From Adiantum capillus-veneris (lineage: Eukaryota; Streptophyta; Polypodiopsida; Polypodiales; Pteridaceae): a stretch of DNA of 64,000 nucleotides. Both the position numbers and the translations under genes were made by a program. Shown here in pieces: positions 41,101 to 52,110 of the stretch; position 1 is the first letter of the stretch; the number at the start of each line of letters is the position of its first letter. Below the pieces are notes generated by a model. It was not told the origin of the DNA. It did not search any database and saw only the letters and a list, made by a program, of their open reading frames with translations. The stretch covers positions 81,910,338 through 81,974,337 of the forward strand of contig CM043953.1 of the NCBI GenBank assembly GCA_014529385.2. Direction: 5' to 3'.

Positions 41101-42456
41101 CATAAGGCTCGACTCGTCGCAAAAGGTTATGCACAGCAAAAAGGCATAGATTATGAAGAGACTTTTGCTCCCACTTGTCGTATGACTACTGTGCGTTTTC
41201 TATGTGCATTGGCAGCTCGTTTTGGTTGGGATGTACATCAATCAGACATTGTTACTGCTTTCTTGAATGGTGACATATTTGAGGAAGTTTATGTAACGCA
41301 GCCTCGCGGTTTTGTCATAAAAGGACAAAAGGACAAAGTGTGCAAATGCAACAAGGATTTGTATGGGTTGAAGCAATCTCCTCGTGCTTGGTATGAGAAA
41401 GCTGACACTCATTTGGTCAAACAAGGCTTTCGTAACAGTCCAACAGAAAGCACATTGTATGTAAAGCGTGAGGGTGATGTATTTCTCATCGTGGTTCTTT
41501 ATGTTGATGATTTGCTGATAACTGGACCAAATGAGAGACATATTGCTGAATTTAAGGCTGATTTGAATGCTACTTTCAAGATGAAAGATTTGGGGTTGTT
41601 GCATCATTACTTGGGTATACAGTTTAAGCAGTGTGATGGTGGTATTGCCTTGTGTCAGAAAAGTTACAGAGAGACATTGCTATGTAAGTTTGGACTTGAG
41701 GATTGCAAACCTATTGCCACTCCCATGGAAACAGGTTTGAAGTTGAGTCTACATGATGCTGGCGATCCTGCTGATGTCACTCTTTACCAAACTGCTGTTG
41801 GCTGCCTCATTTATGTATGCAACACGAGGCCGGATATTCAGTTTGCAGTCTCACAGGTCAGCAGATTTATGCATAGCCCAGGGTCTAAGCATTGGCAGGC
41901 TGCCAAGAGGATTTTCCGCTACCTTAGTGGCACTTTACATCTTGGCTTGTTTTATCCCAAGGGGGGATCATTGCCGCCAGACTTACATGCTTTTTCGGAC
42001 TCAGATTGGGCAGGTTGTTTTGACACGCGAGTGTCCACAAGTGGTTTTTGTTTCATGCTTGGCAATTCATGTATATCATGGTTGAGCAAGAAGCAACCTA
42101 CTGTGGCCACTTCGAGTTGTGAGGCTGAGTACGGGGCAGTCTTCACAGCTACGGTTGAGTGTGTATGGCTCAGACGCCTTATTGCTAATTTGGGTGTTGG
42201 ACAGGACACTGCCAACACAATCTACACTGACAGTCAAAGCGCATTGGCAATTGCGAGGAACCCAGTTTTTCATGCTCGCACAAAGCACATTGAGGTGCAT
42301 TACCACTATGTCAGGGAGAGGCTCTCAGCATGAGAGATCAGCTTGGCTTATGTGCCAACACAGGACAACCTTGCAGATCTTTTCACAAAGGCATTGTCTC
42401 GTGAGAAGCTTGAAGCTTTCCGCAAAGCTTTGGGCTTACTCCCCTTTGTGGACTGA
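38171..42456 (+). pseudogene. Copia II gag-pol polyprotein, one frameshift and seven stops
   Basis: ATG at 38171 (MADNNNIDVFKMFVAEERLD). Frameshift near 38300. Gag: WDILTGLYASRNEAKIALLR. Zinc knuckle CHYCKANDHLIKSC (39019-39060). Protease WYFDSGATKHITSH (near 39270). Pre-integrase LWHARFGHLNFASLLRLQ. Integrase D-D-E at HSDVCGP, RSDQGGEY and QQNGVAERKN. RT: TKWVYKLKRKPDGEIDRHKA and LYVDDLLITGP (near 41500). RNase H: SDSDWAGCFDTRVSTSGFCF and FHARTKHIEVHYHYVRERLS. Stops at 38734, 39820, 39970, 40555, 40705, 40951 and 42331 are all in the one frame that otherwise runs to the TGA at 42454. Confidence 0.95.
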
Positions 42457-42531
42457 TCCTGTCCTCAGTGCATGGCACTTCCCTTTACTCATGTGCCAGC
42501 TCTCGTTCACCACATCACTCCAGGGGGGATT

Positions 42532-42758
42532 TGTTACCATATACATGTGGTAGTGATGTGTGTGAACACACTAGGACCGCCGGGGCATTTTTTCCCTCTT
42601 TAGGAGGTTTTTTCCCCCGTGCATTGAATATACGCCCATCACTGTAGGGCTATCTATCTTTCCATTGCACACTAAGTAACACACTCTCTATAGTGTGCCT
42701 TGAGCTTACTTCGTCTTCTCCAAGCTGTGTGTGTTTCTCTGCAACCCTTATTCCAACA
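42532..42758 (+). repeat. 3' LTR of copia II
   Basis: 227 bp, preceded by CAGGGGGGATT. Differences from the 5' LTR: AGAAGG/AGGAGG, CACTC/CACTG, CACAAAG/CACTAAG, CTTCC/CTTAC, CCTAA/CCTTA. Confidence 0.96.
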
Positions 42759-43418
42759 ATCTCCTTCTCCAAGCTTGAGAAATTGAGAGCCTACACCAAC
42801 AACTCTTGGCTATGGAATGCAAATTCAACCAAGAGCCATGCTTCAAGGCAAAAAAATTGCCATCTTTTTCATCTCCATTACTATGCTACGCTAAGCTACA
42901 AGAGTAATGAAAAGTGAGGAAACTATTTCTTTCTCGTATGCTACTTCTTCTTCCTCTTCCCTACCATCACTACCTGCTGCTATCTCTCTCCACCTTCAAA
43001 GGTGTTTGAGGTCTTGGGATTGAGTCCGCGGACAAGTTAATGCTTTGGTAAGATAGTTAAGGGCATAATCTTAGTGTAGGCAACTTACCATCTTCATTGC
43101 ACTAACAAGGTCTCAAGGACACATATCTTGTATTGTACCAAGTCTCTCTTCATGGGAGAATCTATAATACAAAAGCCTTTTGGAGGGGGGACCACCGGCT
43201 CCAAGTAAATCCGACCCTCAACTGTTGTCAATGTCTGTAATTCTCTCTCTCTCTCTCTTTTACAAGTATTGTTCATGCCAAGCTAATTAGGTGTAATGTT
43301 CATTTGCTACCTTTAATCAAGTACTCTTCTTATGCTCTTAAAGAATTCTCTTTAAAAAAATGCACACTATTATTATTTCAATTCCACTACAATCAATGTC
43401 ATAGCCATATTCCATTAC
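42759..43418 (+). mobile_element. Right part of the probable gypsy E 5' LTR
   Basis: Ends CCATTACA one base from the primer site. Contains short CT tracts (43240-43258). No gene. Confidence 0.4.
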
Positions 43419-43420
43419 AT

Positions 43421-43432
43421 TGGTATCAGAGC
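43421..43432 (+). other. Primer-binding site of gypsy element E
   Basis: TGGTATCAGAGC after CATTACAT; initiator-Met tRNA type. Confidence 0.85.
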
Positions 43433-43825
43433 TATTGGTTTCTCTGTTCTTGCTTAAGAAGAGAGGTCCTTAAGTTGTCCGTGAAAGGTTGGACATGTTC
43501 ATTGCAAGAGGGTAAATGGGACAAATATCCATTAACTTGGTTGAGAAGGACTTAGTTCGAGGTACACCGTTGGAAACTATAGACTTAATAATGGAGTCTT
43601 TCGGAGCTAGCCTTTGGCTTAACCATTATTGAGCTACTAGCAAGCTCAACAGGAGCCATAATCAATCAAGAAATGTTAGACCCTCTCCACTACTCTTTGC
43701 AATCAACAGTCCCTAAACCATGGGTGTGGATGCTTGGAGCTAATTTTCAAAAGTAAAGAAGAGTAGCAACTAAGGTTTTTGAGGGTACTAAAGCACAAAG
43801 TAGCATATACATAAGTTTAGTTAGT

Positions 43826-44632
43826 ATGGCTGACAATAATGAAGAGATTAGAATGAATATTGATAACTTTGATTTTGCACATGAAGGTGCTACTGATGAT
43901 GCCCCAATGTTTGTGAACTATCTTGATACGAGGTTGCAACAAGCTAGGGGCAACCCTGCCTTGCAAGTCGAAGTTACTCAACAACTTTGTGCTTATGAGA
44001 TTTCCCTACCTCCCCAAGAAGAGAGAGAGCTTAGGAAGCCTCTTGTTGAGATTTCCAAAACAAGACTCTCTTCGATAAGAGAAGAGGAGGAATCCAATGA
44101 ACGAGAAAGAAGTGAATCTCCAAATTCGTCTAAAGATGTGGCTCCACGAAGACGGCGGTCTCGACGATCCCCAACTCCTCCCAAGAGGAAAAGATTGTCC
44201 TATAGTCCTTCTCCTCATCATCTCGAAAGGGAGGAGAGGAATCAAAGGAGGAAAAAGGCGAGAAAGAGGTCATTCTCTTCTCCATCTTCATCATCTTCCG
44301 CCTCTTCTGAAAAAAGCAGCGGCTATTCTCCTAGAGAATACAAGAGGAGAGGACATCGCAAATCCTATGCTGCTTGGAAAAGGTCCTACGAGCTTAAGAA
44401 GTTCAAAGAGGAAGGAAAGAGTATCTCTTTTCTCACCTATGATGGCACCTTTGGTGCTACCGACAAAGTTTTGGCCTTCATCTAGCAATTTGATGCGGCC
44501 TTTGGAGACGAGGGCTTCACAGAGTCCTCCAAGCTACGTCATGTAGCTATGCACTTTCAAAAATATGCTCGACAATGGTGGGCTAGCCTTCGTGGCAATG
44601 GAAAAGATCCAAAGACATGTAAAACTCTATGA
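43826..44632 (+). pseudogene. Gypsy element E gag, broken
   Basis: ATG at 43826 (MADNNEEIRMNIDNFDFAHE). An Arg/Ser-rich middle part (APRRRRSRRSPTPPKRKRLS, then SSPSSSSSASSEKSSGYSPR) resembles an SR domain. It is followed by the gag core: SISFLTYDGTFGATDKVLAF, a TAG at 44483, QFDAAFGDEGFTESSKLRHV and MHFQKYARQWWASLRGNGKD. The frame ends in CTATGA near 44630, after which similarity to gag stops. The W-W-x-x-L motif is typical of Ty3/gypsy gag. Confidence 0.82.
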
Positions 44633-45131
44633 GTTCTATCACCTCTTTATATGGACAAAATGTCTTTTGACTTTCCGCCTTCATGGGTCTTTTCATTTCC
44701 TAAACTCACCCTTACGTACTTAATATGTTTTCAAAGGCTTTTTATTTTTTTGAGATTGGGGAGACCTAATTGCTACTCTGAGAGAAAATATGCGCGAGTG
44801 CTAGTCAACATATACTATTGCCAAGCTAAGGCTTTGCTTCAGGTCTTTGTCATAGCGCTATTTTCTGCACTAATGTGTATGCATGGATTCAATCAGAAAA
44901 ATTATAAATTAGTTGTGTTGTTATCCTCCTCTATTCTGAGAAGTCGACATTTGCGGTTAGTGGTTTTCATTCTGCTTGTAGCCTCTTATTCAGCTCAAGA
45001 CAAAACATTGTGGAGGCCAAAATGCGTTTTGACTGAGCTGTACAATCGAGGGGGGGGGGGGGGGGGGGGGGGGCAGGAGATTGAAGAGAATAGGTCGGAA
45101 GTGGTGCAACTTGCATATGAGAAAAAAGGGG

Positions 45132-45182
<51 letters not shown>

Positions 45183-45298
45183 GGGGGGGGGGTAGCCGAT
45201 GCAGACAAAAGTTGGGAGGATGGCGAGGGGGAGCTCGGGAGTGAAGCATGGCTTGGAGGTATTGGCAGTATCTTTAAAAATAAAAATAAAAAAATTAA
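44633..45298. other. Unrecognised insert with G24, (GA)n and G-run
   Basis: Between the E gag and the integrase tail. A + frame from 44651 encodes hydrophobic stretches (LVVLLSSSILRSRHLRLVVF) but has no known family. G-run 45050-45073, (GA)n 45137-45178, second G-run about 45180-45192. Zinc knuckle, protease, RT and most of integrase are missing here. Confidence 0.45.
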
Positions 45299-45765
45299 GT
45301 GAGTCTCAACCCCATTATTCCTAAAAAGGAAGCGGTTATGACTTGGACTATAATGCCATGGGAAGAGGGTATGTCTACAAAAGATTTACTTGCTTTGCAC
45401 ATTGGCCAACTTGAGAGGCATCAAGAAGATAACGAACATGCTAAAGTGAAGCTTAAGGAGGCAAGGTTGAAGAATAAAGCAACATTCTATGGAAAGCTGC
45501 TATCAAAGATAGCGAGTGGGTACTTGTTTATGATTGTAGCCTAGAGAATCAATATACTGTTATGCAAAAGATGGTTAAATGATGGTTTGGACCATAGGTG
45601 GTGCTTCATGCTTATGATAATGCGACATATAAGTTATGTGAGCTTGATGGCACTATGCTCAAGGTGCCTATTGCAGGAAAAAGGTTTAATTTATTTATTC
45701 AAGAAGAGAGAAGGCGAGATTGTTCTTAAAGATCTCACTTCAAATCAACCTCCAGAAGACAATGA
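45299..45765 (+). pseudogene. Gypsy integrase C-terminal fragment
   Basis: LLALHIGQLERHQEDNEHAK, then LKEARLKNKATFYGK, then in a shifted frame SEWVLVYDCSLENQYTVMQK, WFGP, HAYDNATYKLCELDGTMLKV and PIAGKRFNLF. This is the end of a Ty3/gypsy integrase with its GPF/Y-like C-terminus (DWVLVYDSSLE-type). Stops lie within K(TGA)WFGP(TAG)VV. It may be the 3' end of element E. Confidence 0.75.
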
Positions 45766-47829
45766 TATGTATTCATAGTACCATGTGTCTAATGATGCTT
45801 TTAATAATGTTGATTAAGTGCAATTGACATAGATCGGAGGCTGTGCAGGTTTAGAGGGGGTGGATGTTGTGTAACTCTGCTAGGAAAAACATCAAAAGGA
45901 TGCACATTGTGCTTGATGTAAGTCTACATGATTGTTGACCAGTGGTCAGGGCTTGACATCATAAAATTAGCTTGATAACAAGCTGAATGTATGCTAGATG
46001 TGGCTTTAAGGGGCCAAAAATTGTCTTGATGATGCTAAAAGAGACTATTTGTGAAGTGATCATGAATGGAAGTTTATGAGTAGAACTACAATGCTCGAAG
46101 GGCTCTTAGGCTTGTCTTTACGGCTCGTCGATTGAAGCTACGATGAGGAAGTAATGACAGTTTGAAGTTTGAACGGTTTGCACATATGTACTGAATTGGG
46201 CATCTGATGGTAAAGAGTCAAGGCTGAAGTAAGTGCATGGGCCTGAAGTGCTCATCTTGTGGAGCGCATCGATCTTTTCAAATAGGCAATCGGGGTTTTG
46301 GTTGCCAAGATACTGTCAGTTTAAGTTTCAGCGAGGGCCAGTTTTGTACCAGTTTGGTCACCACGATTGATGTGCCATTTGGATGGTTTGCAGCCTCGCC
46401 AGATTTTGTATGAAAAGTGTGCGGTATCTGAAGGCCATACAAGTTTGCGGTTCATCAATTGGAGCTCAGACCGGCGAAATACACGAGTTCAAAGTTGGTG
46501 ACAGTTGTCGGTAGTATGACGCGAGATGATTTTTGGCAGATATGGTAACTTCGGTTAGTGGGCCCAGAATGATTGGAATGCGAAATTTCTACGAGGGTCA
46601 AAGTTTGGGATGGAGGCTTCCAGTAGGAGTTGACAACTTGATCATTGGGTTGGCATGCCACAAATGGCAGAAGGTTGAAGCAGAAAACAAAAACACTTTT
46701 TATTCTTCTTGTGGTGATTTTCAGGAGCTTTGGAGGTCCACTCCATGAGCTGCCGCCATGTGGCAGAAGGGAGAGGGGAGTAAACCCACTTCCGGGTGCC
46801 TGTCTAAAAGGGGGGGTATAAGTACTGAGGCGTGCACCCCATTGAGACAAGCAAGGAGAGAGAGAGAGGGAGTCCTCTCCTCTCGTGGCTATGGCGGGCT
46901 TGCACCAGATGCTGCTTTACCGTGCATGGATGAGCTCGGACGTCTCTTGCCATCGATGGCACTATGAAGCAGATGATGACATGGCACTCTTAGCTAGGCT
47001 TGTTCCCACAAGGCCATGATGAGGCAAACTTTTTTAAAGAAGTGATCGTCCCCATGAGTGGTTGTCACGGCCCTCTAGGGGGCACACTCACACAAGCTTG
47101 GGCCGGGAATACAAAGAGGGGCTCGCACATGCAAAAACAAGCTAAGGATAGCAAGGTGAGTCTGAAAATAGTAGGGAGGGACTCACATGCCAAAAAGGAG
47201 GAAAAGCACACGACTTTTGGGAGGCATTCACAAGAAAAAAAATTTGGGGAAGGAAGGAGTCAAGCAAGAGGGAGTTTTTGGCAATGAAGAGGCATTTTTT
47301 GTTAGCAAGGAGGAGTTTTGGCAAGCAAGGGAAGCAGCAGGAGAGATTCTCCGTTGCTTCCTTCTTCATAATCTTACAAAACTTTACATTCGTAAACACC
47401 AAGAATTGACGGACGCTCGAACTCATTGCTGGCTAAATTATTTTGGCCTAGCTTTTGCATTGATTCAACTGGTCTGTTTGCATTTCCAAGCAATAATAAC
47501 TCTATTGTGTGGTGTGGTATACCATTCCTCTAGCTGCCCAGCGCTCACCGACTTGCCTTTCAAACCCTATATACCCCGATAATGAGTTTTTGGAGTCACT
47601 ACATGGCTTCTGTGAGCACGATTCATCCTTTATAGAGATCTAGCATGTTGTACATGATTGCACCACTTCTCAGACGCGACCACCTCCATTGTGGCACGTA
47701 GTGCTAGGTCAAAAGAGACTACTCGAGCCTTCATGTATAGTTTGGAGCCGAAGAGTTTTGACATAGATCCTTCATCATCTTTGTGTGGATTTTGAAAGAA
47801 AGTCACAATAATCCAAGTGCAGGTCATCC
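45766..47829. other. No gene seen; probable retroelement 3' and LTR debris
   Basis: Short frames only. The end of the gypsy fragment lies near 45830 (GGTTTAGAGGGGGTGGATGT, a purine tract and TGT, could be a tract/LTR start near 45855-45867). The rest (46.0-47.6 kb) is GA-rich in parts (46850-46870) and has no recognised family. Confidence 0.35.
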
Positions 47830-48420
47830 CAAAATTCAGAAGACCTATGCACTAGTTAGAAGACAATTATATTGGCTAGACTTATGTGCTGAAATGCAAT
47901 AAGTGTCAGGTCAATAAACATGAATTCTTCAAGTTTGGGAGACTACTCCATCCTTTGGAGATACCTCAAGGGAAATGGGAAAGCATTTCCATGGACTTCA
48001 TTATCGGTTTACCCAAGACTAGTCAAGGGAATGACTTAGTTGGGTGGTAGTGGACATGTTAACCAAAATGGAAAAGAAAATGATTAAAATGCAAGGCTTG
48101 GCAAAACTCTTCGAACATCTCTACAAGCTATATGGATTGCCCATATATATATTGTCACATAGAGATAGGAAGTTCAATTGTCATTTTTGGAGGGAAGTCT
48201 TCAAAAAGTTGGATATTACTTTAAGCATGAGTATAACAGACCATCCACAGTTTGATGGTCAGACCAAAAGTGTTAAACAATCCTAAAGGATATGCTGCAT
48301 TCTTATGTAAGTAAGAAGTAGTCTAATTGGGGAGAATACCTACCCATTTTGGAAATTGCTTACAAAAATTTCAAACACGTAGCAATTGGATTTACACCAT
48401 TCATGTTGATGTATGATTTC
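47830..48420 (+). pseudogene. Gypsy integrase relic, second family
   Basis: LKCNKCQVNKHEFFKFGRLL (end of the zinc module), then GKWESISMDFIIGLPKTSQG, VVDMLTKM, LFEHLYKLYGLPIYILSHRD, CHFWREVFKKLDITLSMS, HPQFDGQTKSVKQ (the usual catalytic glutamate is a lysine) and WGEYLPILEIAYKNFKHVAI. Integrase zinc module and core are covered with several stops. The relic is cut by the inverted-repeat array at about 48425. Confidence 0.82.
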
Positions 48421-48424
48421 TAGT

Positions 48425-50470
48425 CAAGATCACGTGAGCCCATGGGTTGTCCCCCATGCTCACGATTTTCAGGATTCTATTGACGTTTTGGCATGCAAAA
48501 CGACATGCGTTTGGCCCCTCTATTAGAGGGGTTTTGGCATGCCTATTTGCATGCAATGGGCTCTCCAAATGGGGGAGCCCATTACATGCAAATAGGCATG
48601 CCAAAACCCGCTTGGGGAGCCAATTGCATGCAAATAGGCATGCCAAAACCCCTCTAATAGAGGGGCCAAACGCATGCCAAAACAACATGAGTTTGGCCCC
48701 TCTATTAGAGGGGTTTTGGCATGTCTATTTGCATGCAATGGGCAACCCATTTGGGGAGCCCAGTGCATGCAAATCGGCATGCCAAAACCCCTCTAATAGA
48801 GGGGCCAAAATCATGCCAAAACGGGAGCCCGTTGCATGCAAATAGGCATGCCTAAACACCAAAATGGGAGCCCCTTGCATGCAAATAGGCATGCCTAAAC
48901 ACCTCTAGCAGAGGGGTTTAGTCGTGCCTATTTGCATGCAATGGGCTCCCCAAACGGGCTGCCCATTGCATGCAAATAAACATGCCCAAACCCCTCTACT
49001 AGAGGGGCCAAACGTTGCCAAAACGGCATGAGTTTGGCCCCTCTATTAGAGGGTTTTTGGCATGTCTATTTGCATGCAATGGGCAGCACGTTTGGGGAGC
49101 CCATTGCATGCAAATAGGCATGCCAAAACCCCTCTAATAGAGGGGCCAACCGTTCCCGTTTGGTCCCATTGCATGCAAATAGGCATGCCAAAACCTCTCT
49201 AATAGAGGGGCCAAACCGGTAGCCCAAAGCCCTTCTAATTGGTTGAGGTAAAGGCTCATGTGATCCCATGGGTTGTTCCCGATGTTCATGTTTTTTATGG
49301 CCTCCTCCCTTCAATGTCCGAAACCCCTGGCAAACGACATGCGTTTGGCCCCTCTATTAGAGGGGTTTTGGCATGCATGGCAAGCATTTGGCCCCTCTAT
49401 TGTAGGGGTTTTGGCATGCCTATTTGCATGCAATGGGCTCCCCAAACGGGCTGCCCTTTGCATGCAAATAGTCATGCCAAAACCCCTCTGATAGAGGGGC
49501 CAAACGCATGCCAAAATGGCATGAGTTTGGTCCCTGTATTAGAGGGATTTAGGCATGCCTATTTGCATGCAATGGGCTCCCCAAAAGGTAGCCCAAAGCC
49601 CCTCTAATTGGTCAAGGTAAAGGCTCATGTGAGCCCATGGGTTCTCCCCCATGCTCATGTTTTTTTGGCCTCCCCCCTTCAATGTCCAAAACCCCTAACA
49701 AACGGCATGCGTTTGGCCCCTCTATTAGAGGGGTTTTGGCATGCCTATTTGCATGCAATGGGCAGCCCGTTTGAGGAGCCTATTGCATGCAAATAGACAT
49801 GCCTGAACCCCTGTAATAAAGGGGCCAAACGACAACTCTATTTGACCCTAGTCCAAAACCCTATGTTTTATTGCCCTCATTGGTCGAGGTAAAGGCTCAT
49901 GTGAGCCCATGGGTTGTCCCCCATGCTCATGTTTGTTTGGCCCTATTTTGTCTCCCCCCTTTAATGTCCAAACCCCTAGCAAACGGCATGCCGTTTGGCC
50001 TTTCTATTAGAGGGGTTTTGGCATGTCTATTTGCATGCAATGGGCAGCCCAAACGGGATGCCTATTTGCATGCAATGGGCAGCCCGTTTGAGGAGCCTAT
50101 TGCATGCAAATAGACATGCCTGAACCCCTGTAATAAAGGGGCCAAACGACAACTCTATTTGACCCTAGTCCAAAACCCTATGTTTTATTGCCCTCATTGG
50201 TCGAGGTAAAGGCTCATGTGAGCCCATGGGTTGTCCCCCATGCTCATGTTTGTTTGGCCCTATTTTGTCTCCCCCCTTTAATGTCCAAAACCCCTAGCAA
50301 ACGGCATGCCGTTTGGCCTTTCTATTAGAGGGGTTTTGGCATGTCTATTTGCATGCAATGGGCAGCCCAAACGGGATGCCCATTGCATGCAAATAGGCAT
50401 GCCAAAACCCCTCTAATAGAGGGGCAAAACCCCTAGCAAATGGCCTCTATTAGAGGGGTTTTGGCATGTC
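48425..50470. repeat. Inverted-repeat satellite array (hairpin-rich)
   Basis: About 2 kb built from one module in both orientations: TTTGGCCCCTCTATTAGAGG, GGTTTTGGCATGCCTATTTG, CATGCAATGGGCTCCCCAAA and its reverse complement. CCCCTCTATTAGAGGGG is itself a 17-bp near-palindrome and occurs about twenty times in varied form. GCATGC words and a spacer block (GTGAGCCCATGGGTTGTCCC, CCATGCTCATG) recur at 48435, 49260, 49630, 49900 and 50218. No protein-coding signal. Single-stranded copies would fold into strong hairpins. Confidence 0.93.
49740..50434. repeat. 317-bp higher-order tandem duplication in the array
   Basis: GCCTGAACCCCTGTAATAAA at 49801 and again at 50118, with identical sequence for about 300 bases after it. 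The copies are nearly identical, so amplification is recent. Confidence 0.9.
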
Positions 50471-50517
50471 TATTTAGGTTGTATTTGATTTTTTATTCTC
50501 TCTTTTTCAGTTGTGAC

Positions 50518-51968
50518 ATGGCCAAGCAAGACGAAAACTTCTTTCGCTCTTTTAGGGCAACAGTGGGTTCCTCTTCTGGGAAACCTTCTAGGGGCTCCGG
50601 TCCCTATGACCACTCCCCTCCTCCTCCTCCTCCTCATTTGGTCCCTATGGATCCCTAGATAGCCTCATTCTTGCATATGCGGCAAGAGTATGAGCAAGCT
50701 TCGCAAGGGATCTTCTCTTTATATACGCCACATCAACTCTCCCAGTATAGAATTTCCCCCTCACCCTCGTCCATGCCCTTGCAGGCCCCCACTACCTTTC
50801 CTTCACCCTTTTCCTCGGCACCCCCCACTACATTTCCTTCACCCTATCCCTCGGTCCCCGCTACTACATTTCCTTCAGCATTTCCCTCAGCACCCTCTTC
50901 TACGATTTCCTCGCATCACTCCTCCTTGCTTTGACCATCAAACCATCCTAGCCCTCGTGGTCGTCAATCTTATTTAGGGCAAAGTGAGCGACGTAGTTCG
51001 TGTGGCTCTGGGGCTGACGAGAGTCCACTGACAGTCAGCGGAGACGAGGATCGGGGGGAGGCTCTTGTTTCAACGCTTGCTTTGGAGGAGAATCGTCCAC
51101 TGACTTGCCAGATCCGGGGTACAGTTTTGATGTAGACGTTCCAGACGTCGATGATGATGGCCTATACTATAGGTGTCATCGAGACGATGCCCTCGACCTT
51201 AGCACAAACAATGGCAAGCGCTTCCAAAATCACTTGAAGAGCTTGATCCACTGTACATACACTAATTGCTTCATCAACTGGTAGCAAAAAGATCCTCAGT
51301 ACCTGCAGTATATTGTTGATACAATGCGATTGCGGTTTCCTAATCCTCAGGGGCCAGTCTTTTACCACGCAGTGGATGGAAGGTTTTATCAAGACCTTCC
51401 TTCATAATAAAGTGTCCAATCTCCAAAAAAGGGGTGCCAATATGCATGATGCAGAGTGGGAATTTGCTCTTCAAGAGAGGGATAGTCGAGTCGACCATCC
51501 TCAGTAGAGGCAAGCAAGGGCACGACAACAGACTCACAGTTTGGGGTTCTGGCAAAAAGGACGTCCGGAAGGACAAAGTGGTAAGTAACGTTTTTAGATT
51601 TTATTTGAACCATAATCTTGATGTAAACTAACATAAATAATGCTTAATATGTAGGCAAACATCATAGGACATCGAGTGTCAAGGGAGGTGGTGAAGTATC
51701 GAAAACGCAACGACAAATACAATACCTACATGTGGATGCTCCAAGAAGGCCACATCAATCAAGCACAGTTCGACGCTCTCATCGACACCTCGACCACTAC
51801 GCAAGTACGAAGTCAACCTAGCTAATCAATTATTTTGTTGTTTACTTATTTTAGTGTTTACTAATTATGTGGTTTGCTTTGTTATTTGTGTAGACTCGAA
51901 GAGGTGGTGCTAACAAGGGCGAGGACGACAAGGGCAGTCAAGGTGGCGAGGACGATGAGGGTTACTAA
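50518..51968 (+). pseudogene. Unrecognised three-exon gene, interrupted
   Basis: ATG at 50518 lies eight bases after TCTTTTTCAG, a likely splice acceptor. Exon 1 to 51580 (GTAAGT donor), exon 2 51655-51804 (50 codons), exon 3 51894-51968 (TAA); all junctions are GT-AG and phase fits. Exon 1: GSSSGKPSRGSGPYDHSPPP, a Pro/Ser region with four TTFPSPF-like repeats, then FDVDVPDVDDDGLYYRCHRD and YIVDTMRFRFPNPQGPVFYH. Exon 2: GHRVSREVVKYRKRNDKYNT, YMWMLQEGHINQAQFDALID. Exon 3 is Gly/Asp-rich. Exon 1 has a TAG (50656), a TGA (50932) and about three frameshifts. It could be a transposon-encoded DNA-binding protein; I do not recognise the family. Confidence 0.6.
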
Positions 51969-52084
51969 CTTACTAACACAATTCCCTCACATTTTGAACC
52001 CCCGACCAAGAGCCCTTGTAAATATTTCACTTTTATTTTGGACGCCTGGCCAAAAGGCCATGTATACTTTTTGCAAACTCATGA

Positions 52085-52110
52085 TCAATAAAAAGAATTT
52101 TGTCAATAAA
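52085..52110 (+). terminator. Possible polyadenylation signals
   Basis: Two AATAAA words (near 52087 and 52104), some 120-140 bases after the stop codon of the three-exon gene. Confidence 0.45.

Larger units (their letters stand above)
37583..42758 (+). mobile_element. Copia II: full-length Ty1/copia retrotransposon
   Basis: 5,176 bp with two 227-bp LTRs, target-site duplication ATCTC (37578-37582 and 42759-42763), primer site at 37812, purine tract CAGGGGGGATT at 42521-42531, and one polyprotein in the copia order gag, protease, integrase, RT, RNase H. The LTRs differ at five positions in 227 (about 2.2%), so it is fairly young, but the polyprotein has one frameshift and seven stop codons. 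Relatives (family II) occur at 52.5, 56.2, 59.3 and 63.4 kb. Confidence 0.96.

Noticed and set aside
44651-45073. Hydrophobic 140-codon frame as an env-like membrane protein
   Set aside because: No signal peptide, glycosylation pattern or conserved relatives can be seen, and it ends in a G-run.
48401-50113. Overlapping frames reading ACLFACNG and HAYLHAMGSP on both strands
   Set aside because: They are the satellite module read in different frames and orientations; identical peptides arise on both strands because of the inverted repeats.
48425-50470. CRISPR-like array
   Set aside because: Units are inverted relative to each other, spacers are themselves repeated, unit size varies, and the context is a plant-type genome with no cas genes.
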